64,000 bases of DNA, from positions 1-64,000 of the forward strand of contig NZ_FOUK01000003.1 in assembly GCF_900114845.1 (NCBI RefSeq). The letters are read 5' to 3'. Below the pieces are notes generated by a model. It ran no database searches. It was not told the origin of the DNA and saw only the letters and a list, made by a program, of their open reading frames with translations. The position numbers and the translations under genes are program-made. The stretch is from Pimelobacter simplex. Lineage in GTDB: Bacteria > Actinomycetota > Actinomycetes > Propionibacteriales > Nocardioidaceae. Shown one piece after another: positions 28,756 to 39,100 of the stretch. Numbering within the stretch: the first letter of the stretch is position 1; the number at the start of each line of letters is the position of its first letter.

Positions 28756-28771
28756 TCGAACAGATGTTCGA
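28756..28771. promoter_or_regulatory. SOS box (LexA site) of dnaE2
   Basis: TCGAACAGATGTTCGA matches the LexA consensus CGAAC-N4-GTTCG perfectly. It ends 13 nt before the dnaE2 ATG and abuts the -10 box TACCGT. Confidence 0.92.
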
Positions 28772-28772
28772 C

Positions 28773-28778
28773 TACCGT
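28773..28778 (+). promoter_or_regulatory. -10 box (TACCGT) of dnaE2, leaderless
   Basis: TACCGT is followed by AGGTCC and ATG 28785. The SOS box directly upstream occupies the spacer region, so LexA would exclude RNA polymerase. Confidence 0.65.
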
Positions 28779-28784
28779 AGGTCC

Positions 28785-31700
28785 ATGGGCTGGAACAACC
28801 CACCCGTCCCGTGGCGCGAGCTCGAGCGCCGCCTCTCGGGCCGCGCGCCGGGACCCGACAGCGAGGCGCCGGTGTCGCGCCGCAAGCGTCCGCGCGCGGA
28901 GCCGGTCCCGATCCTGCGGCCCGACCAGGGCACGGCCTATGCCGAGCTCCACTGCCACAGCCACTTCAGCTTCCTCGACGGCGCCAGCTCGCCGCGCGAC
29001 CTGGTCGAGGAGTCGGTCCGGCTGGGGCTGTCGGCGATCGCGCTCACCGATCACGACGGGTTCGCGGGGGCGCCGCTGTTCGCGGAGGCCGGCACCGACC
29101 ACGGCCAGAGTACGGTCTACGGCGCCGAGCTCACCCTCGGCCTCACCCAGTCCCAGAACGGGGTCCCCGATCCCGAGGGCAGCCACCTGCTGGTGCTGGC
29201 GCGAGGGGTCGAGGGCTACCACCGGCTCTCCGGCGCGATCACCGAGGCGGGCCTGCGGGCGCCCGAGAAGGGCAGCCCGGCGCACGACCTCGACGAGCTC
29301 GCCGAGCGCGGCCGCGACCACTGGCTGGTGCTCACCGGCTGTCGCAAGGGCACGGTCCGCCAGGCGCTGCGCGACGACGGCCCGGCGGGCGCCGCGCGCG
29401 AGCTCGACCTGCTGGTCGACAGGTTCGGGCGCGACCACGTGGTGGTCGAGCTGACCCTCAGCGACCATCCCGGCGGCGAGGACGACAACGACCTCCTCGC
29501 GGCGCTCGCCGACGACCGCGGGCTGCCGGTGGTGGCGACCGGCAACGTCCACCACGCGACGCCCGAGAAGCGGCGGCTGGCGGCGGCGATGGCGGCGGTG
29601 CGGGCCCGGCGCAGCATCGCCGAGCTCGACGGCTGGCTCGACCTCTCCGGCGGGGCGCACCTGCGCAGCGGCGACGAGATGCTGCGCCGGTTCCGGTACC
29701 GGCCCGACGCGGTGCACCGCAGCGTCGTCCTCGCGGACGAGCTGGCGTTCGACCTGCACAAGGCCTCGCCGCGCCTGCCCAAGCAGGGCATCCCCGAGGG
29801 GCGGACGCCGGCCGAGCACCTGCGCGACCTGCTCGAGCGGGGCTTCGCCCTGCGCTACGACCACGAGCCGCACGCGCGCGCCGCCCGGGAGCGGGTGGAG
29901 CGGGAGATGAAGGTGATCCTCGAGAAGGACTTCGCCGGCTACTTCATCATCGTCCACGACATCGTCGCCTTCGCCCGCAGGGAGGGGATCCTGTGCCAGG
30001 GCCGGGGCTCGGCAGCGAGCAGCGCGGTCTGCTACGCGCTGGGGATCACTGCGATCGACTCGGTCTTCTACAACCTGCCGTTCGAGCGGTTCATCTCCCA
30101 GCACCGCGAGGAGGAGCCCGACATCGACGTCGACTTCGACTCCGACCGGCGTGAAGAGGTGATCCAGTGGGTCTACGACACCTACGGCCGCCGCAACGCC
30201 GCGCAGGTGTGCAACGTGATCAGCTACCGGCCGCGGATGGCGGTGCGCGACGCCGCCAAGGCGCTGGGCTTCTCGCCGGGCCAGCAGGACGCCTGGTCCA
30301 AGCAGATCGACGGCTGGGGGAGCGAGGTCGAGAAGGGGCTGGGCATCCCCGACCAGGTGGTCGAGCTCGCCGAGGAGCTGATGGGCGCGCCGCGCCACCT
30401 CGGCATCCACTCCGGCGGCATGGTGCTCACCGAGCGGCCCATCGGCGAGGTGTGCCCGATCGAGAAGGCCCGGATGCCGAACCGGACCGTCCTGCAGTGG
30501 GACAAGGACGGCTGCGAGTCGATGGGCCTGGTGAAGTTCGACCTGCTCGGTCTGGGCATGCTCGGCGCGCTCGACCACATGATCCGCCTGGTCGACGAGC
30601 ACCTCGGGCAGCGCTGGACGCTGGCGACGCTGCCCAAGGAGGAGAAGGCGGTCTACGACATGCTCGGCCGGGCCGACTCGATCGGGGTCTTCCAGGTCGA
30701 GTCGCGCGCCCAGATCGGCACCCTGCCCCGGCTCAAGCCGCGCAGCTTCTACGAGCTGGCCATCGAGATCGCGCTGATCCGGCCCGGTCCGATCCAGGGC
30801 GGCGCCGTGCACCCCTACATCCGGCGCAAGACCGGCCGCGAGCCCGTCGAGTACGACCACCCGTCGCTCGAGCCGATCCTCGCGCGCACCCTCGGCGTCC
30901 CGCTCTTCCAGGAGCAGCTCATGCAGATGGCGGTCGCGCTGGGCGACTGCAGCCCCGACGACGCCGACCTGCTGCGCCGGGCGATGGGCTCCAAGCGTGG
31001 CGTGGAGCGGATCGAGAAGGTCAAGGACAAGCTGTACGCCGGCATGACGGCCAAGGGCATCACCGGCGATCGCGCCGACGCGATCTACGTGAAGATCCTG
31101 TCGTTCTCGGGGTTCGGGTTCGCCGAGTCCCACGCGCTGAGCTTCGCGCTGCTGGTCTACGCGTCGTCGTGGTTCAAGCTGCACTACCCGGCGGCCTTCC
31201 TCACCGGGCTGCTGCGCAACCAGCCGATGGGCTTCTACTCCCCGCAGTCCCTGGTCGCCGACGCCCGCCGGCACGGCGTGACCGTACGACGTCCCGACCT
31301 CGCCCGCTCGCAGGCCCGGGCCGGGCTGGAGCCGGGCCCGCCGCCCACCGCCGCCGACCCCCAGCGGTACGACGCCGGGCTCGCCGTGCGGCTCGGCCTC
31401 GACGCGGTCAAGGGGATCGGCGACGACATCGCGGCCCGGATCGTCGCGGCGCGCGACGAGGCGCCGTACGCCGACATCCGCGACCTGTCCCGCCGGGCCG
31501 GGCTGTCCTCGGCCCAGCTCGAGGCGCTGGCGACGGCGGGCGCGCTCGACGGCTTCGGGCTCGACCGCCGGCAGGCGCTGTGGATGGCGGGGTACTCCGA
31601 GAGCGACGGCCAGCTGCCCGGCAGCACGCCCGCCCCCACCGCGCCGGTGCTGCCGGAGATGTCCCCGCTCGAGGTGACCCTGGCCGACCTGTGGGCGACC

Positions 31701-32099
31701 CGGATCTCCACCGACCTGCACCCGGTCGAGCACTTCCGCACGACCCTCACCGAGGCGGGCATCAAGGCGGTCGCCGACCTGCCCGGCGTCACCGCCGGCC
31801 GGCGGGTCCACGTCGCCGGCCTGATCACCCACCGCCAGCGCCCGGGGACAGCCGGCGGCGTCACCTTCCTCAACCTCGAGGACGAGACCGGGATGCTCAA
31901 CGTGGTCTGCTCGCAGGGCGTGATGCGCGCCCACCGGCAGGCCGCGCGCAACCGGGTGGCAGTGGTGATCCGGGGCACCGTCGAGCGGCAGGACGGCGTG
32001 ACGAACCTGATCGCCGACGGCGTCCAGCCGCTCGACGTCGTCCTGCCGGGGGTGGGCGACGCGCTCCAGGCCCGCCAGTCCTCGCGGGACTTCCGGTAG
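28785..32099 (+). CDS. dnaE2: Error-prone DNA polymerase DnaE2 (ImuC)
   Basis: A 1104-residue C-family polymerase of the DnaE2/ImuC type. It starts MGWNNPPVPWRELERRLSG, as in other actinobacterial DnaE2 proteins. A PHP domain (AYAELHCHSHFSFLDGASS at about residues 46-64) precedes the palm with the catalytic aspartates in EEPDIDVDFDSDRREEVIQW, and then finger, HhH (GLDAVKGIGDDIAARIVAAR) and OB (RVHVAGLITHRQRPGTAGGV) domains. It performs damage-induced mutagenic translesion synthesis with ImuA' and ImuB. ATG 28785 fits both the leaderless promoter and homology. LexA control is strongly indicated by the SOS box. Confidence 0.96.
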   Translation: MGWNNPPVPWRELERRLSGRAPGPDSEAPVSRRKRPRAEPVPILRPDQGTAYAELHCHSHFSFLDGASSPRDLVEESVRLGLSAIALTDHDGFAGAPLFAEAGTDHGQSTVYGAELTLGLTQSQNGVPDPEGSHLLVLARGVEGYHRLSGAITEAGLRAPEKGSPAHDLDELAERGRDHWLVLTGCRKGTVRQALRDDGPAGAARELDLLVDRFGRDHVVVELTLSDHPGGEDDNDLLAALADDRGLPVVATGNVHHATPEKRRLAAAMAAVRARRSIAELDGWLDLSGGAHLRSGDEMLRRFRYRPDAVHRSVVLADELAFDLHKASPRLPKQGIPEGRTPAEHLRDLLERGFALRYDHEPHARAARERVEREMKVILEKDFAGYFIIVHDIVAFARREGILCQGRGSAASSAVCYALGITAIDSVFYNLPFERFISQHREEEPDIDVDFDSDRREEVIQWVYDTYGRRNAAQVCNVISYRPRMAVRDAAKALGFSPGQQDAWSKQIDGWGSEVEKGLGIPDQVVELAEELMGAPRHLGIHSGGMVLTERPIGEVCPIEKARMPNRTVLQWDKDGCESMGLVKFDLLGLGMLGALDHMIRLVDEHLGQRWTLATLPKEEKAVYDMLGRADSIGVFQVESRAQIGTLPRLKPRSFYELAIEIALIRPGPIQGGAVHPYIRRKTGREPVEYDHPSLEPILARTLGVPLFQEQLMQMAVALGDCSPDDADLLRRAMGSKRGVERIEKVKDKLYAGMTAKGITGDRADAIYVKILSFSGFGFAESHALSFALLVYASSWFKLHYPAAFLTGLLRNQPMGFYSPQSLVADARRHGVTVRRPDLARSQARAGLEPGPPPTAADPQRYDAGLAVRLGLDAVKGIGDDIAARIVAARDEAPYADIRDLSRRAGLSSAQLEALATAGALDGFGLDRRQALWMAGYSESDGQLPGSTPAPTAPVLPEMSPLEVTLADLWATRISTDLHPVEHFRTTLTEAGIKAVADLPGVTAGRRVHVAGLITHRQRPGTAGGVTFLNLEDETGMLNVVCSQGVMRAHRQAARNRVAVVIRGTVERQDGVTNLIADGVQPLDVVLPGVGDALQARQSSRDFR

Positions 32100-32106
32100 G
32101 AGGCGC

Positions 32107-32643
32107 CTACGACACGTTCGCGCAGACCACCTGGCCGACGATGCCCCAGTTCTGCGGCATCGACGGGGCGTACCCGTAGAACTTCACCCCGGTGCCGCCG
32201 CCGACGATCGTGCCCTGGGCCACCGAGCTGTAGTAGACGCCGATGCCCTGGATGTCGTCCGGGTCGAGCTTGGTCCAGGTGACCCCGTGGGTCAGCACCT
32301 TCTTGCCGGCCGGGCAGCTGACCGTCACGTCGACCCAGTCGCCGGCGCCGGTCGCCTTGGCGCTCGTCCCGGTGACGACCTGGTAGCCGCTGACACCCGG
32401 CGTCCCCGGCGTCCCCGCCGCGCCGCGCGGTCCGGTGAGCCGGGTCCGCGCCTCGGCGGACAGGTCGGCGGAGGTGACCTGCCCGTTCTTGATGTGCTTG
32501 CTGGTGATCGCGTTCTTCGCGATCTGCTGGCCGGTGATCTTGCCCGCGGCGTACGCGCCGCCGGACAGCGCCACCACGAGCGCGAGCAGCGCGACGACGC
32601 CGGCGAACATCCCGGGCCTGAGCCGGATCCGGATCCCGAACAT
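32107..32643 (-). CDS. Exported protein with a short collagen-like segment
   Basis: A 178-residue protein. Residues about 11-33 are a hydrophobic N-terminal segment (GMFAGVVALLALVVALSGGA, then YAA) that could be a signal peptide or anchor. KITGQQIAKNAITSKHIKNG, then a collagen-like GPRGAAGTPGTPG at 71-83, lead to a C-terminal beta-rich domain with two cysteines that could form a disulfide (VSCPAGKKV and VVCANVS). Proteins of this build are frequent in Nocardioides-type genomes and presumed to be surface-exposed; function unknown. It is convergent with dnaE2 (7-bp gap). Confidence 0.75.
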   Translation of the reverse strand: MFGIRIRLRPGMFAGVVALLALVVALSGGAYAAGKITGQQIAKNAITSKHIKNGQVTSADLSAEARTRLTGPRGAAGTPGTPGVSGYQVVTGTSAKATGAGDWVDVTVSCPAGKKVLTHGVTWTKLDPDDIQGIGVYYSSVAQGTIVGGGTGVKFYGYAPSMPQNWGIVGQVVCANVS

Positions 32644-32778
32644 GAGTCCTCCCTCGGGCCGCGCCGACCGTCGGCGGGCTCGACGACGCTAGGGAGGACG
32701 CCGTCCCCGCGGCATCAGGGCGGCACCCGAACATTGCGCCAGGGGGAGGGCGATTCGGGGGACCCGGACCGGCTGGGG

Positions 32779-32784
32779 TAGTGT
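32779..32784 (+). promoter_or_regulatory. -10 box (TAGTGT) of the tRNA-Pro gene
   Basis: TAGTGT lies about 36 nt before the tRNA and would place the transcript start near 32791, leaving a short 5' leader for RNase P removal. Confidence 0.4.
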
Positions 32785-32820
32785 TCCGTTCGCCCTGGAC
32801 GGCGATCCCGGACGGGGCTT

Positions 32821-32894
32821 CGGGCTGTAGCGCAGCTTGGTAGCGCACCTGACTGGGGGTCAGGGGGTCGCAGGTTCAAATCCTGTCAGCCCGA
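32821..32894 (+). tRNA. proT: tRNA-Pro (anticodon GGG)
   Basis: A complete 74-nt cloverleaf: acceptor CGGGCTG/CAGCCCG, D stem GCGC/GCGC, anticodon stem CCTGA/TCAGG with loop CTGGGGG (anticodon GGG at 32855-32857), T arm GCAGG-TTCAAAT-CCTGT, discriminator A. The CCA end is not encoded (ACCG follows). It reads CCC, a frequent proline codon in this GC-rich genome. The gene symbol is tentative. Confidence 0.95.
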
Positions 32895-32901
32895 CCGAAC
32901 G

Positions 32902-32954
32902 AGAACCGCCTCTGATCTGCTGAGAAGCAGGCCAGGGGCGGTTCTTCCGTTTTC
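32902..32954 (+). terminator. Intrinsic terminator behind tRNA-Pro
   Basis: AGAACCGCCTCTG (32902-32914) pairs with CCAGGGGCGGTTCT (ending at 32945), with an inner hairpin CTGCT-GAGA-AGCAG. TCCGTTTT follows. Confidence 0.8.
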
Positions 32955-33143
32955 CGGGCGGCGCGACCCGCTCGTCGCCTCCTCAATCGACGATATGCGC
33001 ACGAACGACGCCGATCGATGGCTGGCCGGGCGGTTCCTCCCTAGCGTCCGCAGCAACAGGTGCGTCGTCGTCATCCGGATCTGGCGGGCCGCCAGGGACT
33101 GTGGCGACGGCGCTCGACGAACGTGCTCTGGGGGTGAGCAGCC

Positions 33144-36100
33144 GTGCCTTCCGTCCCGCACCGCGTACCGACCGCAGGTTCTGCCGTGCGCCAGGTGTCC
33201 GGCCTCCGCGCGCGCTGGTTCGCCGTGGTCGCGGCCGGCGTCCTGGCCGTGGGTGCCTGGTTGGTGGTCGTCGACAGCGCCGAGGCGCGCTACGCGACGG
33301 GAGGCTCGGGACGCTGGCGCTCGCTCGTCAACTGGATGGAGTGGCCCGGTGACGGCTCCGGGCGGATCTCCAACGGCGCCCAGGCGAGCACCACCCAGCA
33401 GTTCGGCGGGCACACGCTGCGGACGACGTGCACCCTGACGAACATCCGGGCCGACGACGGCGCGGGAGACATCTACCGCTACCGGTCCGGCTCGTGGTCC
33501 GGGGACGCGCTCGACGATCTCTACAACATCGGCGGCACGGGGACGAACAACCAGCTGGTGGCGGGGATCTCCAACGGCACCAACCCACGCAACCCCGGCA
33601 CCATGAGCTTCCACGTCGACTGCGTCGCCACCCTCGACGGCGAGCAGATCCCGCTGTCGGGCCTGGTCTTCGCCGATGCCGAGCAGAACAACTACCAGCC
33701 CAACGGCCAGCAGGAGTGGATCCGGGCGACGCCCGACGACCCCTCAGGCGTCACCTGGCGGCTGCTCGAGCGGGCCCGGACCGCCGGGTGCGGCACCGGT
33801 ACCTGGCTCACCCGCGGGCAGGCCAACGAGAGCATGCGCATGCAGTCGACCGCCACGCAGTGCTCCGGTACGCCGGGTGGCCCGATCGCGCTGACCTACA
33901 TGGAGCACGCGAGCTCGGCGACGTTCGACGTCAACTCGAGCAACGGAGCCGTGAGCGCGCTGGCTCTCGGCACCGTCTCGTTCATCGACTTCGGTGACGC
34001 GCCGGAGAGCTATGGCGTCGCGGCCGCGCTGTCCGACGGCGTGATCCAGGGCGGCGAGCTCGCGTACGGCAACACCCAGGCGTTCAACGCCGGCGTCCAG
34101 GAGGCCGCGATGGGGCAGCCGACGCCGCGCCTGGGCGCCCGGGTCGACCCGGAATCGACCCAGCTGTTCAGCGCCGACGCGCTCGGCGACGACCGCGCCG
34201 GCGTCGACGACGAGGACGCGGTGACCTTCCCGGCGACCGTCGAGGCGACCCGCGGCCAACCGATCACCTCACCCCCGATCGAGTGCCACGGCCCCGGCGA
34301 CGTCGTCGCCTGGTTCGACTGGAACCGCAACGGCCGCTTCGACGAGTCCGAGCGGTCGACGACCGAGCCGTGCGGTACCGATGGCTCGGTCGCGGTGACG
34401 TGGCAGGTCCCTGCCGATGCCGTCGTCGGCACGGGCACCACCTTCGTCCGCGTCCGGATCGCCGACCCTAGCGAGGAGATCGGTCCCGTCGGCCCCACGC
34501 TGACCGGCGAGGTCGAGGACTACCGGGTCTCGGTCCGCGTGGTGCAGGGTCCGGTCGCAGCCGACGACCGGTCCGAGGGCAACGAGATCGGCGCCCCGGT
34601 CACGGTCGCCGTCCTCGCGAACGACGAGGGTGACCTCGACCCGTCGACCCTGCGTCTCACCGATCCCGCGGGCGATCCGGTCACCGAGCTGGTCGTCCCG
34701 GGGGAGGGCACCTGGTCGGTCGGTGACGACGGGACCATCACCTTCATCCCGGAACCCGGCTTCGAGGGCAACCCGACCCCGGTCGACTACACGGTCGAGA
34801 ACGCCGACGGCCTCCGGACCGGAGCGTCGGTGACCGTCACCTACGCCCCCGAGGCGACCGACGACGAGTCGCGCGACAACCCGCGGGGATCGACCGTGCG
34901 CATCGACCCGCTGGCCAACGACAAGGGGGACCTCGACCCGTCGACCCTGCGTCTCACCGATCCCGCGGGCGATCCGGTCACCGAGCTGGTCGTCCCGGGG
35001 GAGGGCACCTGGTCGGTCGGTGACGACGGGACCATCACCTTCACCCCGGAGCCCGGCTTCGAGGGCGACCCGACCCCGGTCGACTACACCGTCGAGGACC
35101 GTGCCGGTCAGGAGGCCGGGGCGAAGATCACCGTCACCTACGACCCAGGACCGACCGCCCACCCGGACCGGACGACGGGCGCGCAGGGTGCGCCGCAGTC
35201 GGTCGATCCGCTGGCCAACGACGAGCGGGGACCGCAGGGGGCCGCGCTCGACCCGTCGTCCCTGACGCTGCTCGACGACGAGGGCAACCCGGTCTCGTCG
35301 CTCACAGTGCCCGGTGAGGGGACCTTCACGGTGTCCGACGGGAAGCTGGTGTTCACCCCGGAGCCGGGCTTCGTGGGTGAGGCCACGCCGGTGCGCTACC
35401 GGGTGGCGGACGTGAACGGCGCGACGGCTGAGTCGACGTACACGCCGACGGTGACGCCGGTGGCGCAGTCCGACACCACGTCGGGTCCGCAGGGTGTCCC
35501 GCAGTCGGTGGACCCGCTGGCGAACGACGGTGCGGACGGTGTGGAGCTGGACCCGTCGACGCTCACGCTGGTCGACGCCGACGGCAACCCCGTCTCGTCG
35601 CTCACGGTGCCGGGGGAGGGGACCTACACGGTGTCCGACGGGAAGCTGGTGTTCACGCCGGAGCCGCAGTTCACCGGCGAGGCGACGCCGGTCCGCTACC
35701 GGGTCGAGGACTCCGAGGGGAACACCGTCGAGTCGACCTACACGCCGACGGTCACTCCGGTGACCCCGACGGCGAACCCGGACACCACGTCGGGTCCGCA
35801 AGGTGTCCCGCAGTCGGTGGACCCGCTGGCCAACGACGAGGCCGGTGACGACGCGGTGCCGCTCGACCCGGACTCCCTGACGCTGCTCGATGCCGACGGC
35901 AACGCGGTCTCGTCGGTGACGGTTGCCGGTGAGGGTGTCTACACGGTGTCGGACGGGAAGCTGGTCTTCACGCCGGAGCCGCAGTTCACCGGGACCGCGA
36001 CGCCGGTCGACTACCAGGTCGCCGACGTCAACGGGACGACCGCGCGGTCGACGTACACGCCGACGATCAACCCGGTCACCCCGGTGGCGAACCCGGACGA

Positions 36101-39100
36101 GACGTCCGGCCCGCAGGGGCAGCCGCAGTCGATCGACCCACTGGCCAACGACGAGGCCGGCGACGACGCGGTGCCGCTCGATCCCGACTCCCTGACCCTG
36201 CTCGACGCGGACGGCAACCCGGTCTCGTCGGTGACGGTTCCCGGTGAGGGCGTCTACACGGTGTCCGACGGCAAGCTGGTCTTCACCCCGGAGCCGCAGT
36301 TCACCGGGACCGCGACGCCGGTCGACTACCAGGTCGCCGACACCAACGGGACGACCGCGCGGTCGACGTACACGCCGACGATCACGCCGGTCACGCCGAA
36401 GGCGAACCCGGACGAGACGTCCGGTCCGCAGGGGCAGCCGCAGTCGATCGACCCGCTCGCCAACGACGAGGCCGGTGACGACGCCGTCCCGCTCGACCCG
36501 GACTCGCTCACCCTCCTCGATGCCGACGGCAACCCGACCGACACGGTCACCATCCCCGGCGAGGGCACGTACACGGTCGAGGACGGCAAGCTGGTCTTCA
36601 CCCCGCAGCCGCAGTTCACCGGGACCGCGACGCCGGTCGACTACCAGGTGGCCGACACCAACGGCACGACCGCGCGGTCGACGTACACGCCGACGATCGA
36701 GCCGGTCGAGCCCACCGCGAACCCCGACGAGACGTCGGGCCCGCAGGGGCAGCCGCAGTCGATCGACCCGTTGGCCAACGACGAGGCCGGTGACGACGCC
36801 GTCCCGCTCGACCCGGACTCGCTCACCCTCCTCGATGCCGACGGCAACCCGGCCGACACGGTCACCGTGCCTGGCGAGGGCGCGTACACGGTCGAGGACG
36901 GCAAACTGGTCTTCACGCCCGAGCCCGGCTTCGTCGGCGAGGCGACGCCGGTCCGCTACCGGGTCGCGGACGTGAACGGCACCGAGACCGAGTCCACGTA
37001 CACGCCGACGGTGACGCCGGTGGCGCAGCCGGACACCACCTCGGGTCCCCAGGGAGTCCCGCAGTCGGTGGACCCGCTGGCCAACGACGGTGCGGACGGG
37101 GTCGAGCTGGACCCGTCGACGCTCACGCTGGTCGACGCCGACGGCAACCCCGTCTCGTCGCTCACGGTGGCCGGTGAGGGCACGTACACGGTCGAGGACG
37201 GGAAGCTGGTCTTCACGCCCGAGCCCGGCTTCGTCGGCGAGGCGACCCCGGTTCGCTACCAGGTCGAGGACACCGACGGGAACACCGTCGAGTCCACCTA
37301 CACGCCCACCGTGACGCCGGTCAGCCCGACGGCGAACCCGGACACCACGTCGGGTCCGCAGGGTGTCCCGCAGTCGATCGACCCGTTGGCCAACGACGAG
37401 GCCGGCGACGACGCCGTCCCGCTCGACCCCGCGTCGCTCACCCTGCTCGACGCCGACGGCAATCCCGTCTCGTCGGTCACCGTTCCCGGTGAGGGGACCT
37501 ACACGGTCGAGGACGGCAAGCTGGTGTTCACCCCGGAGCCGCAGCTCACGGGCGAGGCGACCCCGGTCCGCTACCGGATCGCCGACGTGAACGGCACCAC
37601 CGCCGAGTCGACGTACACGCCGACCGTGACGCCGGTCAGCCCGGTCGCGAACCCGGACGAGACGTCCGGTCCGCAGGGCCAGCCGCAGTCGATCGACCCG
37701 CTGGCCAACGACGAGGCCGGCGACGACCAGGTGCCGCTCGATCCCGACTCGCTGACGCTGCTCGACGACAACGGTGACCCGGTCGACTCGGTGACCGTTC
37801 CCGGCGAGGGCACCTACACGGTCTCCGACGGGAAGATCGTGTTCACGCCGGAGCCGCAGTTCACGGGCGAGGCCACCCCGGTGAAGTACCGGGTGGCCGA
37901 CGTCAACGGCACCACGGCCGAGTCGACGTACACGCCGACGATCACGCCGGTCACGCCGAAGGCGAGCCCCGACGAGACGTCGGGCCCGCAGGGTCGGCCG
38001 CAGTCGATCGACCCGTTGGCCAACGACGAGGCCGGGGACGACGCGGTGCCGCTCGACCCCGACTCGCTCACCCTCCTCGATGCTGACGGCAACCCGGCCA
38101 ACACGGTCACCATCCCCGGGGAGGGCACGTACACGGTCGAGGACGGCAAGCTGGTCTTCACCCCCGAGCCCGGCTTCGTGGGCGAGGCCACCCCGGTGAA
38201 GTACCGGGTGGCCGACACCAACGGCACCACGGCCGAGTCGACGTACACGCCGACGGTGACGCCGGTGGCGCAGCCCGACACGACCTCGGGTCCGCAGGGC
38301 GTCCCGCAGTCGGTGGACCCGCTGGCCAACGACGGTGCCGACGGCGTCGAGCTCGACCCGGACACGCTCACCCTGGTCGACGCCGACGGGAACCCGACCG
38401 ACACCGTGACCGTGCCCGGTGAGGGCACCTACACCGTCGAGGACGGCAAGCTCGTCTTCACGCCGGAGCCCGGCTTCGCCGGCACGGCGACCCCCGTCCG
38501 CTATCGGGTGGGCGACGCCGAGGGCAACACCGTCGAGTCCACGTACACGCCGACGCTCACGCCGGTCACGCCGACCGCGCACCCCGACCAGACGTCCGGG
38601 CCGCAGGGCCGGCCCCAGAGCATCGACCCGCTCGCCAACGACCAGGCGGGCGACCCGGCGGTCCCGCTCGACCCCGCGTCGCTCACCCTGCTCGACGGCA
38701 ACGGTGACCCGGTCGACTCGGTCACCGTGCCCGGCGAGGGCGTCTACACGATCGAGGACGGCAAGATCGTGTTCACGCCCGAGCCGGACTTCACCGGCAC
38801 CGCGACGCCGGTCGACTACCAGGTCGCCGACGTCAACGGGACGATCGCGCGGTCGACGTACACGCCGGCGGTGGCGCCCGACCGGCCCGGTATCGCGCTC
38901 GACAAGACGACCGGCAGGTACACCGACAAGGCGCCGCGGGGCGGGTCGGCCGGCGACACGCTGGTCTACCGGTTCCGGGTCACCAACACCGGCAACACGG
39001 TGCTCCACGACATCGCGGTCGACGATCCGATGCTGGGCGGGCCGGTGGCGTGCGGGTCCGGTCCGCTGGCGCCGGGGACGTCCCGGGACTGCGCCGACGT

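Noticed and set aside
28719..31934. Extension of the ComB-like frame antisense through dnaE2
   Set aside because: Only the last 289 codons show family similarity. The rest is complementary to conserved DnaE2 coding sequence, and a leaderless promoter marks GTG 28718.
34269..39008. A 1579-codon open frame on the minus strand across the adhesin repeats
   Set aside because: It is the antisense shadow of the repetitive GC-rich adhesin gene. Its translation is Arg/Val/Asp-rich low-complexity with no domain, while the plus frame has signal peptide, repeats and LPATG anchor.
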